Source: Holothuria scabra (taxonomy: Eukaryota; Echinodermata; Holothuroidea; Aspidochirotida; Holothuriidae). Taken from it: a stretch of 64,000 bases of DNA. The stretch is taken from contig CM074185.1 of assembly GCA_037179385.1 (NCBI GenBank), positions 5,327,371 to 5,391,370 on the forward strand. The letters are read 5' to 3'. The translations under genes were made by a program, and so were the position numbers. A model generated the notes under the pieces. That model worked only from the letters and a program-made list of their open reading frames with translations. It did not search any database and was not told where the DNA came from. Every line of letters starts with the position of its first letter. The stretch's first letter is position 1. Below are positions 9,012 to 21,420 of this stretch, in pieces.

Positions 9012-10087
9012 AGACACTACGGTATATACTGCATGATCATGAATGATATTAAAATGATGTTAAATTGAATGGAACCAATATTTAATGCCTTAATGGGTAC
9101 TTCAGATGTTAAAGGTAGCAGTCACTTGGTTATTGACTGTCAATCACCTCAACTAAAATTATTTGCTATTGGACACAAAATTAAACAGGTATTTTGGATG
9201 GGTGATCAGCCTATTGTGTGTCTTAATTTCTGCATTTAATATTTTAATGTAGAAGGGGTGGGGTTTTAGGTGCGAAGCCCCCAGAAGTTCGGGGGTTTAA
9301 GCATATCTCTGGATGAAAAATTATGTCTCCTGGGAGGTATTTTATTTATTTTTTGCCCCCAAGTAGCACCCCACTGGCCCCCAGTAACCATCAAATGTTA
9401 TCATTGTGGGGCGCAATTTTTGCAATTGAATAACTTTCAAGGTTTTGAACAAACATATCTGAAGGGCTTCATGGATAATAAAGTAATTTAAAGGGAATGA
9501 AGAACTTGTGGTTGTATTTAACTCAAACCCAACTGCTACTTAGCCTATTGCAGCTCTAAATCAGAAATACAGGGTTAGCACAAAAAATGTTTTTGCTTGG
9601 GTGAGAAGAGGCATGTGACCTATTCATGTGACCTTTAATTAAAGGGGAAATGCAAATTCAGTCACCCCAAATTGAAGTGCTGTAGTAGACTGTCCTGTTT
9701 CATGATTGGCTGTAAAGAGTCATGTGTTAACTTTTGTTCTCCTCAAATGTGACATTTACTACAAGTAACTGCTTGGTTTACCTTGAATATGCAACACTGA
9801 AGTCGTAAAATATAATGAAAGATAATTTAAAGAGAAATATGAAGAAAATTGCGAGATTTCGTTTTTGCTTCAGAATAACTTTGTTGCTAGGGATATTGCT
9901 CTTGCCCTTTAAATATTTTGTACATTATATGATTGTGACGGTTGTGTATCCATGTACTTTATTGGAAAAATCCATTTACATGTGAAAACTTTTTCCCAAC
10001 ATATTTTTGGGTGAGAATGCAAGAATTAAGTAAAATGTTTGCAATTGCTTCTACAGTCAATGTGAGTCCTGAAGGTGCACCGAACCA
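9012..10087. other. No gene seen
   Basis: AT-rich sequence. A G/C-run patch at 9255-9380 looks repeat-like but matches no other part of the window clearly. Confidence 0.45.
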
Positions 10088-10190
10088 GCAGTGGCGTAGC
10101 TACGGGAGGGGGGGGGGGGGCGCTGAGTCGCCCACCCCCAACAGCCCCCACCTGGTGACTGGGGCAAAAAATTATAATAATGCTGACCGA
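10088..10190 (+). repeat. Family-A repeat end, beginning AGTGGCGTAG
   Basis: Starts CAGTGGCGTAGCTACGG, followed by a G-run and a C-rich stretch. The same end, in either orientation, is seen near 3985, 10714, 12050, 25110 and 29940, so it is a dispersed non-autonomous element of unknown class. Confidence 0.6.
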
Positions 10191-10712
10191 TGATTTTATT
10201 CAATCCGGGCCGTTCGGCTACTATGACATAGATACACTTTCGATAGATCCAAGCAGTTGCAGGGTATTCCTCAATTATGGCCCCTTCTAATTTTCGGAAT
10301 AAATTAAGGTAGACTGTGACAAGCTTATACCTTCGGAATCTCTTGACTTTTCACTTGTAGGTGTCTGGATGCATAATTTTCTAGCAGATTTGGAGTGGCT
10401 GAAATTGGCTACCTTGGTGTGGAGAAGTAAGGTGTGTTCCAAGCATCTGGCCTGTTTCTATCTCCTGTGGTGATTTTTCACAATTCCTGGGGATGCAAAA
10501 TTTTGTTCCAAAATCATTCTTGGTGTAGTGGGTGGATTATTTACGTCAAATAAGCCTATGGTTGGAAGGAATTTGCACTTTGCACGACCATTGCTGCCAG
10601 CCATTCACCAGTGCACCAACCAAACCCATGTTTGGTCAATGCAGTCTCAAGGTTCGCAAACATACCACTATTACCTCACAGGACCTGACTAAGCTCTTGG
10701 GTGGAGTGGACA
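10191..10712. other. Open frame of unknown origin
   Basis: An open stretch starting at 10532 runs from unique sequence into the family-A repeat at 10713 (stop near 10970). The unique part (WLEGICTLHDHCCQPF, then HTTITSQDLTKLLGGVDIS) has no recognised family and no clear splice sites. Confidence 0.3.
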
Positions 10713-11150
10713 TATCCAGTGGCGTACGAGACGGGGCAGGGAGAGAAGACTGCCCCAGACTTCCTCAAAATCTAAATTTGGCGGGAATTTGGGTAAAATT
10801 CGGACAGGAATTTGTTAAAAATTCGGAGAGCCCTTTAATTTTGAAAAATGGGATGGCCCTTCAGAAAATTCCCAAATGTGGGCGAAATCTTGAAAAGCTA
10901 TTACCGATAAAAGGTAAGAATCGTCATATAGCCAAAATACAATTTTCATGGAAAGCCAAGTCAAGATTCTAAAAAATCGTTACACCTTTGGGCAGGGCAA
11001 AAAGCTATTATTCGTAACTTTTACTTCAAATAATCAAAACACAATACCAGAAATTTTCGAGTATCCAAATTCTCTCAATCATTTGCCCGAAAATGGAAAA
11101 GTATCAGAGTAAGGGTAACATAGTTACGAAAAATCAAATAAATAAAAAAA
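10713..11150 (+). repeat. Repeat leading into the tandem array, with ~175-bp degenerate subunits
   Basis: Begins with the family-A end CCAGTGGCGTACGAGACGGG. The anchor sequence TTACACCTTTGGGCAG (10980) is a degenerate version of GATACACTTGGGAAG (11155) and GACACAGTTGGGTAAA (11329), giving a subunit spacing of about 175 bases that continues into the 1.57-kb array. Confidence 0.6.
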
Positions 11151-12718
11151 TTGCGATACACTTGGGAAGCCTGTGGCTTTAAAGAAACAATCATTTTTTA
11201 GCCTGTTTTTAAATATTGTGTAACACAATATCCGAAACGGCCCATTATTTTCAAATCTTTGCCGAAAAACAGAAAACGGTATATTTAAAGTAAAATTTTC
11301 ATGCAAAATAACAATTTGAAAGATCTGCGACACAGTTGGGTAAAATGTGAAAAATAGGTTTCCACCATCCCCACTTCATACTATAGTTTTGAAAAAATTG
11401 CCCAAAATGGTCAGATATTCGGGCAAAGGTCTCAGGGGTCTGATTTTTCAAAGCTTTCTGTTCGCTCCGCGCCAACCAGTGTAAGAGCTCTGCGTAGATA
11501 GTCTCCCTAACAGAATTTTAGTTTTAAGTGAACATTTTGCAAACGGAACCTCGAAAAACCGACTGCCTAGACCCCTTGTAAGCATAGGAAATGACATTTT
11601 TGACTGTCTGACCTTGGGTCAGGGTTTTCAAAATTTCCTGTATGTTTCGTCTAAACTTGTGGTGGTGCCCCACTTAGACCGCTTCATAGCAGAATTTAAA
11701 TTTCAAGTGAACATTTTTTTGCGAAAGGAAACTCAAGTAACGATTGCTTAGACCCCCTGTAAGCATTGAGAATGGCATTTTTGACTGTAGTTGGCAGTAC
11801 TGACTATCCCTACATAAGAACAGGGTGGAAGGTGACACAAAGGAAGCACATTTTTCTTCATTATCCTGTATCAGGCGCGAGCTAGGATTGTATCATGGCG
11901 CTGGTGTCATGGGGGATTTGGGGCACAAAATGAAGGAAAAGTCTAAGGATAAAGAGGAAAAACGCAGTTTTAGGTGTTTATGCATTGGAAGGTTTGGTCA
12001 TAGGGGTTGTGACCCTCAACCCCAAACTGCTCCCCTCCCGTGAATACGCCACTGTCCTGTATATTGCATAAGATCATCTAAATCGGAATTACACTGAAGC
12101 TGATAACACTCTAGTTCGTATTTAATGATTAGTATCACATGATTAAGAGTATAAATACAATAAATACAATATTTGAAAACTGTGTACTTGAAGACAGTAT
12201 AGGGAAGATAGTACCCTGTTTGGTATTATAAGAATAGTACCGCATGTACCCTTTTTGTTTGGTCATCCAACAGACATCAATAACCCTTAACGCAATTTTT
12301 AAGTCCTGCTTTTGTTGTAATTTTTTTTTTTACAAAAAGTCGCGAAATCAAGGTATTGGACCAGTAATCATATTTAGGTGATGACATTTCTTCCATGTGG
12401 TTTACGCTTTTAATTTGTAGGGCGACGTTTGTATCGAAATTAAGACAATGGTACTGTTGTAACCATTACAGACGTACTTGGACGAGAAAACAAATTAGGT
12501 CTGATTTCGCTTAGTATGAAGGAAACCCTAAACTTTATTTGCAATATGATCGACATCGATATGAGCACGTTTAATAATCTACCATTCCCAATTGTAGAAA
12601 AGATTAATCTGTGGAAGGTTTGCCTCTTTTGGCCATGGGGCATACCGGTACTTTGTCATATCGTTGAAAGGTGTCCAATAAACCTCAATCACCCTCAATT
12701 ATTTTTCTTCAATCCGTA
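11151..12718. repeat. 1.57-kb tandem repeat, copy 1
   Basis: This 1568-base copy starts TTGCGATACACTTGGG. It contains two degenerate ~175-bp subunits, a family-C core (about 11470-11510), two related blocks spaced about 180 bases (each ending near GCATTTTTGACTGTAG), a family-A end in minus orientation near 12045, and AT-rich unique sequence. Copy 1 has several bases not shared by copies 2 and 3, for example AACACTCTAG where they have AACAGTCTAG. Short open frames inside it are probably not genes. Confidence 0.95.
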
Positions 12719-14286
12719 TTGCGACACACTTGGGAAGCCTGTGGCTTTAAAGAAACAATCATTTTTTAGCCTGTTTTTAAATATTGTGTAACACAATATC
12801 CGAAACGGCCCATTATTTTCAAATCTTTGCCGAAAAACAGAAAACGGTATATTTAAAGTAAAATTTTCATGCAAAATAACAATTTGAAAGATCTGCGACA
12901 CAGTTGGGTAAAATGTGAAAAATAGGTTTCCACCATCCCCACTTCATACTATAGTCTTGAAAAAATTGCCCGAAATGGTCAGATATTCGGGCAAAGGTCT
13001 CAGGGGTCTGATTTTTCAAAGCTTTCTGTTCGCTCCGCGCCAACCAGTGTAAGAGCTCTGCGTAGATAGTCTCCCTAACAGAATTTTAGTTTTAAGTGAA
13101 CATTTTGCAAACGGAACCTCGAAAAAACGACTGCCTAGACCTCTTGTAAGCATAGGAAATGACATTTTTGACTGTCTGACCTTGGGTCAGGGTTTTCAAA
13201 AGTTCCTGTATGTTTCGTCCAAACTTGTGGTGGTGCCCCACTTAGACCGCTTCATAGCAGAATTTAAATTTCAAGTGAACATTTTTTTGCGAAAGGAAAC
13301 TCAAGTAACGATTGCTTAGACCCCTGTAAGCATTGAGAATGGCATTTTTGACTGTAGTTGGCAGTACTGACTATCCCTACATAAGAACAGGGTGGAAGGT
13401 GACACAAAGGAAGCACATTTTTCTTCATTATCCTGTATCAGGCGCGAGCTAGGATTGTATCATGGCGCTGGTGTCATGGGGGATTTGGGGCACAAAATGA
13501 AGGAAAAGTCTAAGGATAAAGAGGAAAAACGCAGTTTTAGGTGTTTATGCATTGGAAGGTTTGGTCATAGGGGTTGTGACCCTCAACCCCAAACTGCTCC
13601 CCTCCCGTGAATACGCCACTGTCCTGTATATTGCATAAGATCATCTAAATCGGAATTACACTGAAGCTGATAACAGTCTAGTTCGTATTTAATGATTAGT
13701 ATCACATGATTAAGAGTATAAATACAATAAATACAATATTTGAAAACTGTGTACTTGAAGACAGTATAGGGAAGATAGTACCCTGTTTGGTATTATAAGA
13801 ATAGTACCGCATTTACCCTATTTGTTTGGTCATCCAACAGACATCAATAACCCTTAACGCAATTTTTAAGTCCTGCTTTTGTTGTAATTTTTTTTTTTTA
13901 CAAAAAGTCGCGAAATCAAGGTATTGGACCAGTAATCATATTTAGGTGATGACATTTCTTCCATGTGGTTTACGCTTTTAATTTGTAGGGCGACGTTTGT
14001 ATCGAAGTTAAGACAATGGTACTGTTGTAACCATTACAGACGTACTTGGACGAGAAAACAAATTAGGTCTGATTTCGCTTAGTATGAAGGAAACCCTAAA
14101 CTTTATTTGCAATATGATCGACATCGATATGAGCACGTTTAATAATCTACCATTCCCAATTGTAGAAAAGATTAATCTGTGGAAGGTTTGCCTCTTTTGG
14201 CCATGGGGCATACCGGTACTTTGTCATATCGTTGAAAGGTGTCCAATAAACCTCAATCACCCTCAATTATTTTTCTTCAATCCGTA
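12719..14286. repeat. 1.57-kb tandem repeat, copy 2
   Basis: 1568 bases, nearly identical to copy 1 and closer still to copy 3. Copies 2 and 3 share variants, such as a C in TATAGTCTTG where copy 1 has T. This suggests the 2-3 duplication is the later event. Confidence 0.95.
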
Positions 14287-15852
14287 TTGCGACACACTTG
14301 GGAAGCCTGTGGCTTTAAAGAAACAATCATTTTTTAGCCTGTTTTTAAATATTGTGTAACACAATATCCGAAACGGCCCATTATTTTCAAATCTTTGCCG
14401 AAAAACAGAAAACGGTATATTTAAAGTAAAATTTTCATGCAAAATAACAATTTGAAAGATCTGCGACACAGTTGGGTAAAATGTGAAAAATAGGTTTCCA
14501 CCATCCCCACTTCATACTATAGTCTTGAAAAAATTGCCCGAAATGGTCAGATATTCGGGCAAAGGTCTCAGGGGTCTGATTTTTCAAAGCTTTCTGTTCG
14601 CTCCGCGCCAACCAGTGTAAGAGCTCTGCGTAGATAGTCTCCCTAACAGAATTTTAGTTTTAAGTGAACATTTTGCAAACGGAACCTCGAAAAAACGACT
14701 GCCTAGACCTCTTGTAAGCATAGGAAATGACATTTTTGACTGTCTGACCTTGGGTCAGGGTTTTCAAAAGTTCCTGTATGTTTCGTCCAAACTTGTGGTG
14801 GTGCCCCACTTAGACCGCTTCATAGCAGAATTTAAATTTCAAGTGAACATTTTTTTGCGAAAGGAAACTCAAGTAACGATTGCTTAGACCCCCTGTAAGC
14901 ATTGAGAATGGCATTTTTGACTGTAGTTGGCAGTACTGACTATCCCTACATAAGAACAGGGTGGAAGGTGACACAAAGGAAGCACATTTTTCTTCATTAT
15001 CCTGTATCAGGCGCGAGCTAGGATTGTATCATGGCGCTGGTGTCATGGGGGATTTGGGGCACAAAATGAAGGAAAAGTCTAAGGATAAAGAGGAAAAACG
15101 CAGTTTTAGGTGTTTATGCATTGGAAGGTTTGGTCATAGGGGTTGTGACCCTCAACCCCAAACTGCTCCCCTCCCGTGAATACGCCACTGTCCTGTATAT
15201 TGCATAAGATCATCTAAATCGGAATTACACTGAAGCTGATAACAGTCTAGTTCGTATTTAATGATTAGTATCACATGATTAAGAGTATAAATACAATAAA
15301 TACAATATTTGAAAACTGTGTACTTGAAGACAGTATAGGGAAGATAGTACCCTGTTTGGTATTATAAGAATAGTACCGCATTTACCCTATTTGTTTGGTC
15401 ATCCAACAGACATCAATAACCCTTAACGCAATTTTTAAGTCCTGCTTTTGTTGTAATTTTTTTTTTACAAAAAGTCGCGAAATCAAGGTATTGGACCAGT
15501 AATCATATTTAGGTGATGACATTTCTTCCATGTGGTTTACGCTTTTAATTTGTAGGGCGACGTTTGTATCGAAATTAAGACAATGGTACTGTTGTAACCA
15601 TTACAGACGTACTTGGACGAGAAAACAAATTAGGTCTGATTTCGCTTAGTATGAAGGAAACCCTAAACTTTATTTGCAATATGATCGACATCGATATGAG
15701 CACGTTTAATAATCTACCATTCCCAATTGTAGAAAAGATTAATCTGTGGAAGATTTGCCTCTTTTGGCCATGGGGCATACCGGTACTTTGTCATATCGTT
15801 GAAAGGTGTCCAATAAACCTCAATCACCCTCAATTATTTTTCTTCAATCCGT
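14287..15852. repeat. 1.57-kb tandem repeat, copy 3
   Basis: 1566 bases. The array ends where AATCCG is followed by TTTTACTCACG instead of TATTGCGACAC. Small differences from copy 2, including poly-T length and GAAATTAAG versus GAAGTTAAG, argue against a simple assembly echo. Confidence 0.95.
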
Positions 15853-17384
15853 TTTACTCACGTTTAACGAATAAATACACATCAGATATGGAAATATGCT
15901 ACTTAAAACAATGGAACATTTTCTTTCTCTTTTCTGCCTATTTTATTTTAAAGGTACGGGGTGCAGGTTGTGGCTATTTAAATGCTGGTTTGGCTGATTA
16001 CAGGAGCAACGATAGAAGGTGGATAATAACTATTTTACTGCCCTGTTTCTATCTTGTGTCGATCTAATCTGCGCTCTTTTTCCAAACGTATACATGTTTT
16101 AATATATAAATGTGAGTTGTGTACACTGCTACGCGATGGAAATGTACGGTTAATGCTGCAATACATTCATCCGTCATAGAACACCGGTAAAACTCATCCT
16201 CGGTTATATTAAATTTCAAGGTACAAATGTAAATGCTTACGGAGAAGGGAACAAATTGAATTTTTCTTAAAGATCAAACTGATTTTCTGAACTAAACATT
16301 TATGATGCTCTTTACTAGCCAACACTTAACTCAGTATGCTTGTTAATCACCATTTGTCTTTGGGTTTGCATGCCATCCGCATTTCGTATACCTTCATTGT
16401 CTTAACAAATGTTAATCGCTAAATCGCATAGTGTTTGTAATATTACTCTGCATGAGGTAAACATTGTTATTTTTTCAAAGCAGGAAGTGGGAAATATTTC
16501 AGATAATGTATCTTCTGCAACACTAGTAACCATGGAACCAAGTATCTTTTCCAAGAATGTTTTCCTTTTAAAGGACTGAGTTGCACTGTCTAAAGCAATA
16601 TTATTAATATTTTATATCTTATTTGAATTTGATAATGATCAAATTTTCCCTCATAGAGAAATGAAGCATTTTTCCTTGGGTACACACAATTTTACACTAG
16701 AACAATAAAAGCGGAATAAATTCACAGACTTTTTTTTTCTTTCTTTGTTTTGCTCTCACTCACTAATATTTTCTAGGCTGAACTCCCTTGCCTAAGGTAG
16801 GCAAGGAATCTATGCGATAGTGATATCGTGTGTATGTGAGTGTATGAACTTGTTTTGTTTCCTGTCCGAACAATAGAGTCTGTTGTCCAGGTTAGGGTTT
16901 AAGAAGCAGAAACAAAGGAAACCATAATGAGGTCCTTGGGTTGTATAGAAAAAGGTTTCTGTGTGTATGTGTGTATGTACAGAGTGTTTGTGACACTTTT
17001 TCTTGGAAACACAATATTTCAAGATAGAAATGACAGACACCTTTCATACTGGGTATAAAGATTTATCATGTTAAGAAAAGGAACTCTATTGTTTTTGGTA
17101 AAGATCAAAGGTCATTTGAGGTCATCAGGGGTTAAAACCTGGAACCTTGTAAGCGCGGTACCTCAAGACAAGAAGGACCAACACTTTTTATATATACGTA
17201 TAGTGCTTTGTAATTTTCAAAAGAAGAACACTACTGTTTTGGTTTAGGTCAAAAGTCATTTGAAGTTATCAGTGGTCAAAAACGGGAAATCTCGTAAACA
17301 CGATATCTCAAGATGGGAAAGATTTTCCCTTTCATTTGCGACATATAGATTTGTCAAGTTCAGAAAAAGAACTCTACTAGGTCC
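15853..17384. other. Unique AT-rich sequence, no gene seen
   Basis: No coding evidence. Isolated AGGTCA hexamers at 17109, 17119 and 17246 precede the minisatellite at 17385 and may be its decayed edge. Confidence 0.5.
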
Positions 17385-17900
17385 CCCAAATCACCAGAGG
17401 TCAAATGTCAGGTTTCCAGAGGCCAAATGCCAGATCACTAAAAGTCAAATGACAGGTCACCAGATGTCAAATGCCAGGTCACAATATCATATACCAGATC
17501 ACCAAAGGTCAAATGACACGTCATCAAAGGTTGAAAATTCAGGTCACCAGAGGGTGAAATGTCAGGTCATCAGGAGCTAAATGACAGGTTATCAAATGTC
17601 AAATTTTATATCATAATATCAAATTCACTTCAAATGTCAGGTCAACAGATGTCAAACGAAAGGTTTCAAAAGGTCAAATATTGGGTCACTAGAGATCAAA
17701 TGCCAAGTCAGCAGAGGATAATTTCCAGGTCCCCAAAGGTTAAATGCACGGTCACAAGAGGTCAAATGACATGTCATTAGGTGTCAAATTTCAGGTCACT
17801 AGAGACTAAATGCCAAGTCACCAGAGGACATATTCCTAGTCAGCAGAGGCCACTTGCCAGGTCTTCAGAAGTGAATTACACGTCACCAATTGTCCAAAAC
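17385..17900 (+). repeat. AGGTCA-rich minisatellite, unit about 23 bases
   Basis: Roughly twenty degenerate copies of a unit close to CACCAGAGGTCAAATGCCAGGT. Ten exact AGGTCA hexamers were counted on the plus strand. Translated open frames such as the one at 17260-17580 are low-complexity products of the repeat. Confidence 0.85.
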
Positions 17901-17914
17901 AGTTCAGTTCCACA

Positions 17915-20640
17915 AAACTTTATTTCAGACCCATTCTCATTTTTATTCAGAAAAATGTAAAGAAATACAAAATAAAAGAATAGAAAGAGCCTGAGGAGTG
18001 ATTACAAGAAACTTGGAAAGCTTTTAGGGGTAATCACCCTTACACAACACATACACAGATAAACCAAATATTACAACAAGCAGGAGAAAGAAGGAACTTT
18101 ATTTGAGGGGTGCTTACTGGAAATAATGCGCACACATCCTTTCTGAAGTATAAAGAGTGGCTGGCTCCAAGGTGGTAAAGCACCGCAGCAAACAAATAAG
18201 AAAGGAAGGATCAGTGTATTTTACAGCGTGAGGAGAATATGTTTAGGTAGAAGATGACGCAAACGGCTTAGAACAACAACCGCCTTTAGTACTTCATTAC
18301 TTAATATGATCATTCCATGTAGGATGTTGGTCAATAACTACTCTAAGGAACTTGGAGTAACTTGAAACCATAATTTTTACGCCACAGAGATCAATATGTT
18401 TGATACCAGAACGAGGAGGCTAAGAGGGGCAACTAAAAATTACAGAGTTGGTCTTCTTGACATTACGCGATAGTTTGTTTGCACACAATCAATCGCGAAC
18501 TTTGTCAAATTCTTTTTGAACAGTTACTAACAATCTAAATTGGTCAGGACTTGAAAAGGAGAGATTTGTATCATCAGCATAAGAAATAATGTGCAGCTTA
18601 TTACTAGGTTTATACAGGTCATTGACATAAATAATGAAGAGGCGCGGACGGAAAACCGAACCTTGGGGGACACATCAAGTAATAGGCTTAAAGTCAGAAT
18701 TTGCATTGCTATTTGTAACATACTGCTGTCTATCGGAAAGATAACTTCTAAACCAGTTGGGGGCCAAACCTCTAACTCCAAAACACTCCAGCTTACTTAT
18801 AAAAATTTTATGATCAAGGGTGTCAGAAACCTTTGAGAGATCGACAAAAGTACCAGATACGTAATTATTATTCTCAAAGGCATTAATGACAGTATCACAA
18901 AAATGAATAAGATCATGAGAAGTTGAGCGACCTGGAACAAAACTAGCTTGTACTTATATGTAGAATCAGAAATGTATATAATCTGGAAAAATACGATTTC
19001 CAAGTATCTTAGAGAAGCAGGGTAAAACGGATATAGGTCTATAATTACTAATATCTTTCTCATCTCCAATTTTAAACACTGGGACTACACCAGCAGTTTT
19101 AAGCCTCTCAGGAACAACACCTTGTGTAAGAGAAAAATTTAAACTCAATAGTAAGGGGATCGCATAGACAAATGCAACATGTTTCACCACTCTAGGGGAG
19201 ATGCCATCAGACCCAGCTGCAGAAAGTTTGAGGGATGAGATCAGATTGAAGATTTCATCATTCGTTATGAGAGCAATAGACAATGAGTTAGGAACAGAGG
19301 CCCCAAGATAAGACTGAAAAGTAATAGTGCGCACAGTGGGGATATTCTGTTGGGGAGTAGGGCCAACACTAGTAAAATATTCATCGAAGATATCACTGAT
19401 TTGGATCAGAAATTGCATTACCAAAGTGAGTGAGTTCATCAGTGGACTAATCGTTGCTATGACCATGGAGAAGATAATAAATAGAACGCCAAGTAATATT
19501 AACGTTGTTCCTAAAGCTAGAAAACAAAGTCTAGTAAAATTTATTTTTATCGCTGTGAATAACAGAAGTGAGACGTTTACGAAAACGCTTGTAATAATTG
19601 AAATTTTCATCAATACTTCTCTTTGAAATTTCCTGTACAACCGTTGTTTAGTTCTGCATGAATTTAAAATACCTTGAGACATCCAGTCATTACCATTACC
19701 CTTTGATCTTATGTTATGAGGAATAAGAGGAAAATAGTTATTAAAAGAAAACATCATTGAACTTATTGAAAGCTGTGTTTGTATCACTACACTGGTTAAC
19801 ATTAGCCCACGTTTCACCTTGTTAAACACTTTTTAATCGCTCAAGTTTTGCAGGAGTGACCTTCCTGTTTAACGCAGTGCGGGTCTTGGAATTCACGTTA
19901 TCACTTTCTAAATTCAGATCACAAAGGGTAAAAATTGGAAAATGGTCAGAATTGTCATCGAAACTTACACCAGGGAGCCAAGACTCCTAGAGAGTGTGTA
20001 AGAATCATATCTAAGAGAGTTGCTGAGGTAAAAGTGTCCCTAGTAGTCACTATTGGGGAAAAAAGCATGGGACTGGACCAAATTTAAAAATTGATTACAT
20101 ATACGATCAATGTGATTTAACAAATTGCAATTAAAATCACCCATGAAGAAGCAGTCTAAGTTTTGCCTGCCTAGCAACAAGAAAACAGTTGACAAGGTCT
20201 CAAAAGCATAAGCAGAAACTCCTTTGTTACAGTATATGGTTCCGATCAGCATAGACGCATTGGGAGAGACAATTTTAAGAAAAAGTGATTCAAAGATTCC
20301 TTCAACAAAAAAATGAGATCGGGAGGGTGTTTATACTTAAGCAAGGAATTAACATAAAGGGCTACACCTCAACCATGCCCTTGTCTGGATGCCTCTAGAT
20401 GGAAAGTAGGAGAAAAGGGAGAATTTCAGGATTGTTATGTACAAGCAGCACAGTTAACGTACCATCCCTGACTGTTATAGGTAAGTCAGAATTAGATCAC
20501 TTGGGGTTCCCAGCCATTAAAATGTGGGATTTCCAGAATTTTTACGATTATCATCTGAGATCACCAGAGATCGAAAAGCAAAATTGTCCTTTCGGCAAGG
20601 CAGTGAGCATTTTGGCTTTTTTGTTTCGACAAAATGATTG
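17915..20640 (-). mobile_element. CR1/L2-like LINE, decayed
   Basis: Minus-strand text, from 5' to 3': an endonuclease remnant with DCFFMGDFNCNLL (about 20100-20140); SDHFPIFTLCDLNLES; a pre-RT segment with GNDWMSQGILNSCRTKQRLY; reverse transcriptase with AGSDGISPRVVKH, NYRPISVLPCFSKIL, GVRGLAPNWFRSYLSDRQ and the catalytic YADDT (about 18575); then LRVVIDQHPTWNDHI-type text toward the 3' end near 17915. These motifs are typical of the CR1/L2 group of non-LTR elements. Many stops and frameshifts separate the pieces, so it is dead. Length is about 2.7 kb, and the extreme 5' end is uncertain. Confidence 0.85.
18966..19829 (-). pseudogene. LINE reverse transcriptase, N-terminal half
   Basis: The longest open frame in the LINE, 287 codons. 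The start of the RT domain is clear (NDEIFNLISSLKLSAAGSDG, then NYRPISVLPCFSKIL). The frame breaks just before the middle of the palm. The downstream part with the YADDT catalytic box lies at about 18530-18790 in another frame. Residues about 80-125 are unusually hydrophobic and look like a locally shifted reading frame rather than a true membrane segment. Confidence 0.8.
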
Positions 20641-20773
20641 ATCTTGTCGATGCTGAAAGATATGGCAAACTAAGGTTGAAAGGTATGGATGAACAACTTC
20701 AGTGCAACCTGTTTTTCCAATGACATGTTATCAATATAAGCATTACATACCTCGTTGTGTAGGTTTGGTTAAG

Positions 20774-20890
20774 CTATGCTAGGTTAGTAAACGTTAGATA
20801 TAATTTTACAACCGAGATTTAGAACAACTGGTTCAAGTCGGGTCCATTTTCCATTTGCGGCTCACCGGCTTCCTTCGATTAGGAACTTAT
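20774..20890. mobile_element. SINE fragment, copy 2
   Basis: Carries the family core AACTGGTTCAAGTCGGGTCC followed by GGCTCACCGGCTTCC. No tRNA-like head is present. Confidence 0.5.
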
Positions 20891-21198
20891 GTGGTTTTTC
20901 TGCTCCATATCTGGAAGTCTAAATCATTCAAAATGCTGTTAATGCTTAATCCATTGAGTCATACCAAGGCTTTTTCTTTTTTCTTTTGGTACGGACGTTG
21001 GTGTCCAAATGTGGGGCAAGCAAACACTCAATCTGTACTTGGTTGATGGATTAAGATCTGGACTGCCATTACCTCTACCTTTTCTCGGATTCTGGATATT
21101 CTCATTTAAAAAGCGCTCTGATCCAAATTTTACTTCATAACACGGTCAGATTCTTCACTTTTGGGTATAAACATCTTAACTTCTATACCATTTTGCAG
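20891..21198. other. Intron 5' of CCP exon 2
   Basis: No repeat or gene seen. It ends with acceptor ccattttgcag. Confidence 0.6.
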
Positions 21199-21420
21199 AT
21201 CCTTGCAGCATATTCGAGGAAGGAGAAGTACCTCATTATTTGAAAGTTATTTACACGAACGAAGAAGATAGTTCAGTCATTTCCCCTGTTGATGGATTTT
21301 TTCCCAGTAGGAGTGTGGCCAACTTTACATGTAAGGATAATGGCACTAGAGTAACAGGGAATAATCAAAGAATATGTAGGAAAGGAAGATGGAAAGGAAA
21401 GTTCCCTAGCTGTGAAAACG
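21199..21420 (+). CDS. Sushi/CCP domain exon 2
   Basis: A 222-base phase 1-1 exon with acceptor ccattttgcag and donor GTAAGA. It encodes one CCP module with four cysteines: PCSIFEEGEVPHY, then NFTCKDNGT, RICRKGRWKG and FPSCEN, with the tryptophan before the last cysteine. At 74 codons it is longer than its neighbours (63-66), with extra residues between the first and second cysteines. NFT is a possible glycosylation site overlapping the second cysteine region. It would be a binding or spacer module of an extracellular protein. The phase fits joining to 5361-5552 or to any other exon of this series. Confidence 0.88.

Noticed and set aside
11825..12043. 72-residue open frame repeated at 13392 and 14961
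   Set aside because: Its threefold presence is explained by the tandem duplication. It includes a family-A repeat end at its C-terminus and has no splice or promoter context.
12516..12791. 91-residue open frame repeated at 14084 and extended to 138 residues at 15651
   Set aside because: Lies within the tandem unit and changes its C-terminus at the array edge. The text looks like translated AT-rich repeat; no family.
17260..17580. 106-residue open frame with repeated RSN and ITKSQM-like text
   Set aside because: Direct translation of the AGGTCA minisatellite.
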